A stretch of 64,000 nt of DNA from Siderastrea radians (Eukaryota; Cnidaria; Anthozoa; Scleractinia; Rhizangiidae): NCBI GenBank assembly GCA_964017195.1, contig OZ024895.1:45875673-45939672 (forward strand), read 5' to 3'. Below are positions 50,501 to 62,000 of the stretch, in pieces. Numbering within the stretch: position 1 is the first letter of the stretch; each line of letters starts with the position of its first letter. The translations under genes were made by a program, and so were the position numbers. Under the pieces are notes generated by a model. That model had not been told where the DNA came from, ran no database searches, and worked only from the letters and a program-made list of their open reading frames with translations.

Positions 50501-53500
50501 ACGCGAGGAAGACCGCGTTTAGCGGGTTCGGTCCGCCAGATAAGGCTTAGATCTTCTGTGTTTGTCCTGTGGAACGAAAGAAAGGTAGCACTTGGTTTTG
50601 AGGGAGCCACAAATACTGAGTTTGCCGAAATTCTTCTTCATATATCGACGGATAGAACTTTACGGCCTGTGAGGTAAGCCCGAGTTTTTGATTGTCTGTT
50701 ATTTGCCAAGCGAATCGTAACCTTCTTGTTTACGTGCTTTTCGAGTCTTTCAGCTTTAATCGTGATTGTTCTGACTTTTTTTTGCAAACATTAATTTCAG
50801 CTGTGGAATTTTGGAGCCAAGTGAAAACAGAGAGATTTCTCGTGATCTAGACCCGTTGCTGTCTTCAACGCCTGTTCTGTCGACTGCAAAGCGAGGTCGT
50901 AATCCAGGAGCAAGTTCGGATTCGATGCCAGTTAGAGTGGCGAAAAAACGGAGATTATCTCTTGAAAGCAGCCATAGTGAAAGCTTGTAAGTTTATATTC
51001 AGTAGTATTACTTTTTTGTGTTTATAGGGTATGAAGTTTGTCACTTGTTAGCCCTCAATAATTATGTCCATAGCATGTAACACCTTCTGAGGGCGTAGGG
51101 AATTACACTAAAAGCAGTATATTATATTAAATATGTCGATTCCTGCAGGTTTGGAAATATTCAAACCAAGCAAAATTTAAAACAGAACGTAGATCTATAT
51201 ACAACAGCCCAGCTCCCAGCTGGCTTGGTAGCACAGTTAGTTTGAGTGTTGCATTGGCATCAGAGGGATCATGGGGTTTGATTCCCGTTCAAGCCTTGTT
51301 TTTCTTTTACAACTTACTACTGGAATGCATGAGGTAAATTGGCTACCGTAAAGAGATCGAAAGCTGACGGTTTGAGCGTTAGCCCTTTGTCAGCTTCCCT
51401 CTGACGCAGGGCTAATGCACAAGAGATCAGCTTTCAGTCTCTTTACAGTGGCCAATTTACCTTATCAACTCAGTTGATAAAATTAATCCAAAGTGTTGTG
51501 TTTCACTTCCCCACCAGTGCAGCACCACAGTTTTTTAGAAACTGACCCTTTGTTTACTACTGTGAAGGGCATCCTCATTTCTTGTTTCAATTGTAGTCCA
51601 CATATTGATTATTCCGTAATGTATTCTCATACAAAAGAGCATCTGTTTGAAAGTTCAGCTACCAAGATGTATAGTGTATACCCTTTCCATGGGATCTAAA
51701 ATACAAGTTCTAAAATGATCGTAACAGTATGTGTCGTTGCTCATTAGCTTTCTCAACTGATATTGCGATTACTTTTTCATTTTGCAGAAATGTTGATGTT
51801 ACTGGTACAAGTTCACACCTGAACAGCTCAAGCACTAACAAGCAAGCCAGCCATCTTAATTTAGTTCCATCTGTAAACTCTGTCATGGGCAATCCTTACT
51901 CCTCATTCAGTGACGATCCAAAGCTGTCTTCAGATGAAAGTGATGGTGACAGTGATGATGATGACAACAGTGATGATAATGATGATGATGATGAAAGCAT
52001 GACAATGGATGCATTTGGAAATCCTTTTAAATTTGGAGACGGGCAATGTAACAGACTCTTTTTATTTTGGTGCACCCAGATCTTATGCTTAGTAGGTAAA
52101 TTGTCCACAAATATTGTCAGTAGTCTATACTGAAGGTAACCAATGCAGTGTATGTTTTTGTTGATTTTGCTAAATTTGCCTTTTACACAGGTTGGATTCA
52201 ATTATAGAGGATCTTTGTAATGAAAGTGACCAAAGTAAAGATAGTGACAGGTAAACAGTATTTTCTTGTTTTATATGCTATAAATTATAACAATTTTGGA
52301 CAATCATCTATTCATTCCTTCAAGGGATCAAAGCTAACTTTTCAGAAATTTTTTGCTTGTTTTAGGTAATTCTAGTTATCTATTTGATAAGTAATGTGGA
52401 CCATCTTGGTTCTGTGCAGTAACTTCCTTATTGTATGTTGTCTGGTAGAAATTTCACTGCTCTGCTGTCATAAGTAGTCAATAACTCAGCTGTTATGTCC
52501 AGCAGCTACAGCAACGATTAGTTTGAAGATGCAGTGTAACTGAAAGACAATAAATATCGCGGTTTTTTGTTTTTGTTTTGTGACCATCTACTTTCCTTGT
52601 GGAGACAGGCTTCGTTAAAACAAAATGACAACCCTGTGTTGACAGTATTTGAATGACAATGTTCAATTTTGTGAACTGATATTTTGTTCCAGTGATGGGG
52701 ATTACTCTCTTTCTGATGCTGAGTGTGATGTAGTTGACATGAATATTTCCATAAGAGATGATGAAGCAACACTTACTGCGGTGGAAGACCCTTATTTGTT
52801 CATGGTGCATGACTGTATCTAGGATATTGACCCCATCTTTTATGTAGTTGGACTGCTGTCTAATGGCTTTTGCCTTTTTTAAAAAAATCAATATCCATAT
52901 ACTAACATATTGCTTCACTTTCAATGAAAAGATTACAAGAAACTGATTAAACTTTTGCAAGACACATTTTAGGGACTGGTCATTATTTAGAGGTGGGGGG
53001 AGGGCTGGTGCGAGTAGGAGTAGGTCAATGATTTTTATGCAGGAAAAAAGGGGGGGCCACATAAATTTATGCACACATATTAGCTAGGGAGCTTTGTTAG
53101 AGAACCTTGAACATGGCCTCCCTCCATATGCACCAGCCCTCCCCCCCTTCCCATCTCTAAATAATGACCTGGCCCTTACACATTCAACTGATTGGCATTG
53201 TCCTTTCAGAACACATGGGAAGGAGTGTTGCATCATGTATGTGGGGAACACACTTGGGCTGAGTCAGCATGCAAACATGGTCCTCATGTTGAAGAAGAGA
53301 CAACAAGAAAACCCTTGTCAAAGTCCTCAAAGGCAATGGCTGCGCTACGCAAGATCGTACTCGACCCAAAGTGGCTCAGCAACCTACATTTCTATGTTCG
53401 ATTCCGGTGAGTATTGTCTTTTCTTTTTTTGCTTGTAAGTCATACAGTCTGCTTTGCAGACAATTGATCAACACAGGCAGTTCCTTCCTATGGTATCCAG

Positions 53501-56500
53501 GGTTTGGCACTGTTCTCATATCTAATCTCTCTTTTTTCCAGGCATACTGGTGAACTAGAAAATTTCAACAGCATGATGACGAAGTATGCACCAAAGAGGA
53601 TGGCATTTGAGTATGTGTTACATCTAAGTGAAATGTTGTACAATCACACTAATTGATAATCAATTATGCAGAGTGAAAACCACTTTTTATTTTTAATGGG
53701 TATCTTCTTGAATGTATTTCATTTTTTAGGCATATTTTATTCTTGAAATCATTTTAAAGTTATTTTGTTGTACCTAATCACCTTTTTTTTCCTTCTCCCC
53801 CACCCCCACCTCTCCACTGTCTTAAATTGTTCTAACCCATATTTTTCATTCGCTTCCAGTTACTTCATTATAGGAGTACTCCTGAATGAACTTGACCACA
53901 ACTACCTAATAATCACCTTCTTCCTTCTTACCCCCCGCCCATCTCATCTCTGTAAAATAATTGTAACATCCAAAATTTTTCATTCCCTTCCAGTTACCCA
54001 TACTTCATTATGAGAATCCTCCTGGCTGCCACTGACCACAACTTCCACCTTTTTCGAAAGCCCAAGCAAAGCCCAGGCGGGGAACTTGTGGCACACCGAA
54101 AGTATTCAAAACGGACCCAGCGGTACCATGCTGAGATAGTGAAGGAAGACAAGGCCTACGCATACTTTCCATACATGGTGGCAAGGATGTTGGACACATG
54201 TAGAGGATTCCAAGGCAGTTTTTCAGCTCGCTCTGATGTAGACGATTTTAATCCCAAACAGATTGCCCCGACCCTCGCCATGAAGGCCCCGCCACCAACT
54301 GAAGAGCTGATGAAAGCACCCTCTAGATTTTACTTGAAGCCTAAAGACACTGAAAATGTGCAGAAGTGAATTTGAATAGTTTATGACTCGAAATTCTGTG
54401 CTGACCTCTTTTTTTTTGTTCTGAAGAAGAACCTCATGTTTCTAGATAAAATATCCTTTACCAAAGGTACAGCACATGTAGTTTTGAAAGCTGCAATATT
54501 TGACTGTCTGTTTCAAATCAGATTCACTATATGTTCAAACAAAACAAAACAATAAATAAAACAATAGCATATCATTCTGTGGGGAACAACATAGAGTCAC
54601 AGATGATCAGTACAGGTATTTTATTGATGAAAGATGTTTCTACCCTTGCAGCTATTGTAGGTCAACATGACTGTAATACTTTTATTCAACAGGATCTAAA
54701 GAACTTTACTGGAGTTATGAATCAATATATATTTTGAAAGTCAACATTTTGACAAATGCCAAGAACTTCTGCACTATCCTCCATTATGTCAGTTTGTTCA
54801 AATGTAAATATAAGATCAGAAACTAGCTTTTTCTCACCACTAGGTCAATGCAAAAATAACATATTGTAATCAACAGAATGCACTTGTTTGAGTAATCCTA
54901 CCCTCTCCATTTCTCAGGTCTTGTGTATTTTGAGATACACATATATTGAGAGTAGAAGATTTCTTTGACTAAAAACATGTCTGCTACCAAACTTTTATTG
55001 AAATAAAATAACTCAAATTATATATATTTGTTGACTACCTGCTACCGAGGCTTCAATCATGACAATCTTTTCTACCATTTATCTTAGAAGAGCAAATGGC
55101 AGGTCTGAACAGTAACAAATTTCAGTGGGATCCAGTTACACTACTAGGCTACATGTCAACAATTTTTCCACCACGAATCTAAGTAAGCCACACCTGGTTG
55201 AAGTTTGTAGTGATTTGACCTTGGTCAATCAAGGAAGAGAATTTTGGTTTTGGTGTCAATTTCCAACATTTAGACTTGCAAATTACAAAGAGTGTTATAA
55301 AGATTTGCCTGGTGCTATAATTCGGGCCCTTTGAAATATCAATTAGTGTGATGGTCTCTGACCATTAATTTGCTCTGAAGCCCATGTATCTGCCATCTGG
55401 TGCAGGATAGTGTTCTCTGACCCTACGTACAGCACATGCAGTGATGACCCTTCTGTTTCCCCTTCCTAATTTTCCATAGCTCCATAGGGCAAACTGCCGG
55501 TAACCAGCTTTGCGAAAGCTCTCCATACTGAAATAAAACTCGTCGGCACGAATGTCACATCGAGCCTTGATACAGACTTCTAGTATGTCTCTGTCTAAAC
55601 AGATGTTTGTAAAAGCTGTATAGCTGGTGATGCAAGTCACCCTCTTACAACACATTTTCCTGGTCATCAGGCATTGGCCTACATACTCGGCATTTACACC
55701 ACTCTGGAGTATCCTCTGCAGGTGGTTCTGGTTCCTCAGGCTCTGCACTAGCAATGTTTTTGGCAAAGTTGAGGCTTCCCCTACCCATAGAGAGAAGGTT
55801 GACAAGAATCTTGTCCTTTGTGACTGGATCAAGAGTAGCCAAAAATTCCTGAAAAAACATAATTTACAATTCCTTAGAAAATCACTTGGGATTTAGAGGA
55901 CCTTGCTTTCCCACCCTGGTCATTTGGATGTAGTTTTCGCTATGAATTAAGCATGTACTTGGGGCTCCAAACTTATGAACTCGCATGTTCCTACCTGATA
56001 TCTGTCAATCCCTAGCCTGATATCAGGCCACTGCTTATTTGGGTTTCGCGCGCAAGTGTGCAGTGAGCAGCAAGCTACAAGTTACGAGCCGGCAAGCGAA
56101 GCGAAACCCAAACAGAGAACCTGCTAGCAGGATAATCTATCGCAAAAGAACAGCTCCAATCGAACAAAGATCATTCCTGTTTTGTGAATCTTACCGTTAT
56201 CTCGTCTTGGGCATCCTGTATCTCTTGTTGAAATCTCGCTTCGCCATCAGCAGCGGGTCGGGGTTGCAAATGTTCTTCACGTTCGGCAGTTTGATCTTCA
56301 TTTGGCTGAAATAAGAAGTGTCAGTTAGAAAGGGCATCAGACATGTATACAGGCCTGGAAAGTATCGACAGACTTTACCTTGTTCTTGCATTTTCCTTTG
56401 TTGCAAGGACAAAGGTCGTGACACTTGATGTTGGCCTCGCGACACTTGCAAGCCTCTTCCTTTCTTCCTTTCTTCCTGGCGCAATGGCGTTTACAATCAC

Positions 56501-59019
56501 AGAAAGATCGGTCCTAAAATTAATAGCAACCAAAAAGACACAAGGTCAAGTTTTCGAAAACAAAACTGTGTATGAGGCGAAATGAAATGAAGTGAGAAAT
56601 TTTCCATCGTAGTATCGCACAAATAACAACAAACCTCCGTTGTGCTATTGTCGGTTGTTTCCTGGTCTCCAACAATCGATCCGTAGGCATTCACAGCGGC
56701 TTTTTTCTTCAGACAATAAGGAAATTGAGATGGAAGTGTCCATGGTACGTGTGTTTAAACAAAATTAAGGACAGCAGAAGCGGTAAAACAATCGATTCCC
56801 TTCCACGCGATCGGCCGCGATCAACTGTTTGCCGCGAGAAAAGCGAAATCCGATAAAACAATAGAAGCCTCGCTATCGTGTAGACCAAAACAATAACAGA
56901 GGCGCGTGAAGCATAATGGGCTAAACTGGGTCTTTAGGCAATGATTGGGAAGTCTTATTTTTTCCTAGGCTCAGTTTCCATGCTAAACAAGGTGTCCTTA
57001 GTCACAACTCAAACTTGCAATCAATCGACTTTTTACAGACAGACAGCAAAGAGAGGAAAGTTTGTTATTTTAAGAAGCTTTTTAATAAAGCAATAAAAGC
57101 GAGAACTACTCTAGAATCACCGAACAGAAAAGGTTTATATAATTGGCGAAGTTGAAATTATTAAATAAATGTGCAAAATATAATCTTCGATCACGGCGTT
57201 CTGGCATCACACCGCACCACTGGAAGAGTTTATCCCCGGCTACAAATCTATAAATTTAAATTTAAATGATTTTGGAAATAAATTCCTTGCAAAAAGAAAG
57301 AAACTATAATCGCTCATGATTCTAAGAGCTAAAGCATGCTGAAGGTTTATTTCATACAAGCCGAAAATAAGGCGATTAAAAAAGCTGTGATCCATGCAGC
57401 TGTTTATAACTGATGCGTGACAATCGGCTTTCTTTCTTGGCAAGCGCTCGTAACACAATCTACCTTGTATCGGTGCTAAAGTAACCTCAACTTGAATTTG
57501 CCAGATCATCCCAAAACGGCGAAAGGTCTTGATGGAACTGGCTGTTTTCGCAGCACTCGTGATCGTAAACAAGTTTTAGGAAGACGAGCAACTGTTGTTG
57601 TTTTTCCGAATTTGATTTTAGTGCGGTCCATTGGAAGTTGAGCAGCCCGAGTGAACTCTTCTGATACATTAAAGGAATAATCTATGGAGACACAATAGAG
57701 TTTTAGTCTCGGTCTTCTCTCTCTTCATGCATTTTTATCAACGCGCTGCATCCAACACAAGCCACACAATAAGCTTAATCAAACACTCGCGGCTCCGAAC
57801 TAATCATGAACTAAACTTTTGTTGCAAGCACCAAACCCTTAATGCAAAGTACAACAAGTTTCAAACCCTTTCAGCAAAACCAACCTCACCTCGCTGACTC
57901 TTGCTTTCTGGTTACGAACTACACAAAACTGGAGCCTTCTCTGTTATAACAGCTTTCTGATCATAACCGGAAACAAGAAAATGACCGGAAGCCCGCCAAA
58001 AAGCCGAGCATGCGCACTCATTTTGCCGCTGTGTCAAAAGTTGTGTCAAAAGTTGACTGGCGAAAAATGTCTGCGCAGGCGCCGCGCAAAAAATCACGTG
58101 GTAGGTTTCCGTAAATGTTATTGGTTCTCGGTGAGAAAATGCTCTCTAGAAGGAAAGAGAAATGGCCGCCGGTTAAGAGTTGACAGACTTGTGGTTTTCT
58201 TACCTTTTTGAGAGATCAAGGCTTGTTTTATGGCCGATTTCAAGCGGACCTTATTCTATGGAAAATATTCCGTTGGGACACCGTTTAGCAAGTCGCTTCC
58301 AGCCTGTAGTCGGGTACAAATTGACGTCTTGACATGATGTCTTCGCCAGAAAGGGCTGCGAAAAAGGTGAGTTATTTTTGCGTTTTTTGATAGTGACAGT
58401 CTCTTGCCACGTGGTACAAAAAGATATTATAAAGGAACGAAAGAATGATTCTTGAGCTTTGTGTAGATATATGAATTAGCTTGTACCACGTGGCAGGGAA
58501 AGTGCATTGTTGTGTGACATGCAGACTATTTTTGCATGTTTTATCTCGGATTGCAATCGGCGACGCGACCTGAAGATCGATGATTCGATAAAGTTAAATT
58601 TCTATACAGACTAAAGACAAACTGTGATCGTGAGATTGAGAAAATTTTCCAGCCATTGAAGATAGTGAATACCTTATTTCATGCATTTTTTCGACACGAG
58701 CTTAAATTTCGCGATGTTGTTGTTTGTACAGGCAGCTATTCAATAGAATGTTGCAGTAAATTCGGTGATAGGTGTGTTGGTGCTACGTAATTGTGACATT
58801 TTGATGCAAGCTGAAAGCTCATTTTCTTCACCCAAGTTAAGCTTCTACATGACTTTAAGCATAATTTGCAGATTTACACGTTATTTGTTTCCTAATTTTT
58901 GCGATCTTTATTTCCTTGTTTTATATCTCTGACAGCAAATTTTTAGCAAGTACATTTTTACTCTCTGCTTTAAACATTGCTTGATGAGCAAGCCAGAACC
59001 ATGCAATACTTCTACAGTG

Positions 59020-59089
<70 letters not shown>

Positions 59090-62000
59090 CTTCAAATTTC
59101 TTGTGTGGAACGGTTTTCAGAGAGCGCTCAACTTTTTAGGAGCAGTATTAAATTATTCAAAAAGGTTCCAGGCTTCAAAAGTATTTCATCGATTTAATGC
59201 GACAGGTCTGTTTCGTATAGTCAATGGATGACCACACTCTTCAAGCAATTTTATTCGATAAAATATATATATATATATATATTAATTTTTAAGTTGGTTT
59301 AAGTCATCAGTCAATTCTTTATTTGCTGCTATCATGCTATCATCACACTAGTAGTGTAACCCTAAAGGAATTTATTTTATTTTCATTCTGAAACATTTTT
59401 ATATCCCCATTCCTTTTTTCTTGGGGCCCCTCCCTTATACACCCATCTGTCAGCTCTGATCTGTTTTCAGTGCATAAGAATATACTCTTCTTACAGTTAT
59501 TCTAGTCATGGAGCAAATTACAATATTACAGGCCCAACACTGGCAGTCACAAATTTTCATGCACTTGGCATTCAAACTTGATTTAAATACTTTTTAATAA
59601 CTTTTATGATTTCTGCTTTTCCTAAATTGTTGCCTTTGCACCAGAAATGTTGGGGCAGGGTAGAGTTTCTGATAAGTGTGCACTTTTTAGCCCAGGATTG
59701 TAGACTATTTGTACCGTGTTTCAATTAAAGGTATTTAGAAGGCATTTTAGTTCTAACATCATTCTTGTCCAAAATTTTAGTCTTTATAAATGCTTTCAAA
59801 ATGTATCCTGTCTCAGATCTTACCACATTACACCCTCCTTTGTTGATCAGAATAAAAAATGCTTTCTTGCCTCAGTTTTGTTTCGAATGTTGTTAGTTAT
59901 ACAAAGGTTGATCCAAGAGGTACTTATTGATTAATTAACATGTGTATTATATGCTTTTTTTTCAGACCAAGATGAAACAGTTCTCATGGGAGGCTAGGCA
60001 TAAAAAAAATGGAAACACATGTTGGCAATAGGACATTATTTACGTTGCATGGTGATGAATGTACACATATGAAAGGACAATATTTTGTGGAGAGAATACA
60101 AATAAACATGATCTTTGCAGCAGCACTTCATATCTGGTTGTTATTATTATGGGGGAGGGGGTGACTCCTTTACTGCATGTTTGTCAAGACCACTGCAATT
60201 CAGATGTAAGTTAATTGTAACTGAGTCTTGATAATGGGGTGTTCACCTGCATGCCAGCAAGTGTATTTAACAATGAGTTTGCAAACTTTAGCTCTATAGT
60301 GAACTAAAGACACTTGTAATGGAATCAAATCATGATTGGAATTGGTTTACTTCTAACAACATTGTGGTATTTTAGGATTTTGCTCAATTAAATGTTTTTC
60401 AATGCACCCAGGATTGTTTACTTGCACATGTCAGCTGTGATGACATTTTACAATGTGGTTGTTTAGTTTTGAACTGAGTAGGTGCAATAACAGACAAGCT
60501 TGCTGTAGCTGAATTATTTGTACCTGTTATTATATGGTTACTAATAGCACGACACTCTGCAAGCCAGACCTTCATGTTTAACAGTCTCAGCATCCAGTGT
60601 AAACATTGCATAAGCCTTTCGGTGAGTTGAATAGTATTGAAAGGACTCTTAAGTAGCACAAATAGTGTACTGGACTGGCAAGTCTTAAACTTTAGCAGCA
60701 ACAAAACAGTTGGGCATTTATCACATTCCTGGAAACCAGGTTATATGCCTTCAAACATAAATCATTCTCAAAGCTCTTTGGGACTCTGTGCTGTCCTTGA
60801 AGACTACTGCTAATTATTGATGTTCACAATAATCTTGGAGAGGCCATGGTGCACCTGCAGTTTTAATTTCAGCGATCTATAACTAATGTTCAAGCAGTTG
60901 CAGTTTAGTGCAAAATAATGATTAATATGCCTTCTAACAGCCAATTAGAATCGAAGTAGAATAGGCATAACCAGAGATTTAAGATTTTCAACCAAGAAAA
61001 GGGTTGCCCTTGAGTAAAAAAAACTAATGACAACAAACAACTGTTGTTAGAATGTGAGAATCTGAAAACATTTATTGTTATTCTTTACTCTAATTTCTTT
61101 TAATACATTTATAAGATTTTTCTAGAGGTACACAATGCAGGCACCAACTCCACCCCAAAGTTATGCACTTCTTTTAGCCGTGGGTCAGGCACGATATTAT
61201 TCTGCAATGCAAAACACAGTCTCTTTATAGGGGTATATTTCTTTGTGAACTTGCCATATTTTAAACTAGTGTTGACACCGATTAAAAATGGCATTACATT
61301 TTCCTTGACCAGCTGTTTTCCCGACTGCAGCAGAATTCGTAAGAAATCAATTATTTGGACAATAAAATGCTCCATTTAAGCTTACAACCATGTCCCATGT
61401 GCCAAAAATCCATCTAACGAGCGATTTCAGACTAAATAAACGTAGAGCTCGTTTTATATCCGACGCCAAACGTCTTCGGTCTAAAGTGAAAGAAACTATG
61501 TTTTAGGAAATGAAAAATGCTAAAACGAGTCTCAAAAGAAACAAGTTATAGGCGGCGAACACAACAACAAATGGTTCTATACATCCACAACCGACCTTGT
61601 ATCAAACTTATGGCCCTTAAATTGTTCTCGTTCCTTTTAATTCTGCGTTTCTTGTCAATCTAACAGTCAACACCACCCACGAGAAAGAAAGAACTCCAAG
61701 AAATATTTTAGTAGGCATCTTGAATTCAAGAGCGTGATCACGTGGTCGCGCGTCAACCAATCAGACATTTTTCGCCAGTCAATGTCAAAAGTACGTTCAT
61801 TCCACGCGCACGCGCTTTGGTTGTTCGTTGCTTGTGCGCGCGCTTCACGCTGCGCTTCACGTGCGCATCTTTCCGTTAGCTTTTTGTATGGCGCAACGCA
61901 CATGTTCCTGCACACTGAAGAAGGGATATGCCCGAAACGTTTGGCTTTTACAAACTATTCATGCTCTTCATGCTTTCTTTGGTCTACGACGGCACACTGA

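Larger units (their letters stand above)
49663..58035. mobile_element. Candidate 8.4-kb DNA transposon carrying a convergent gene pair
   Basis: A perfect 24-nt inverted repeat (starting GACACAGCGG) occurs at 49663-49686 and 58012-58035. The left flank is host Penelope sequence AGAAGTACG; AAAAGTACG follows the neighbouring unit at 61787, so 49663-61786 as a whole is bracketed by a 9-bp duplication with one mismatch. Genes inside: 50489-52822 and 53210-54369 (plus) and 55365-56695 (minus), converging. The ends share GACACAG and a nearby GCGCATG word with the TTAA element at 8426-10141. Alternatively, the inverted repeat could be a shared promoter element of the two genes. Confidence 0.55.
58053..61782. 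mobile_element. Second inverted-repeat unit (3.7 kb) adjoining the first
   Basis: A perfect 21-nt inverted repeat (starting TTGACTGGCG) occurs at 58053-58073 and 61762-61782. TGTCAAAAGT occurs outside both ends. The interior has two weak convergent gene candidates (58334-60031 plus, 61375-61109 minus). The unit lies directly beside 49663-58035, and both are inside the same Penelope element. Confidence 0.5.

Noticed and set aside
51208..51300. Functional tRNA gene
   Set aside because: A- and B-box-like sequences are there, but the arms do not pair into a cloverleaf and a SINE-type tail follows.
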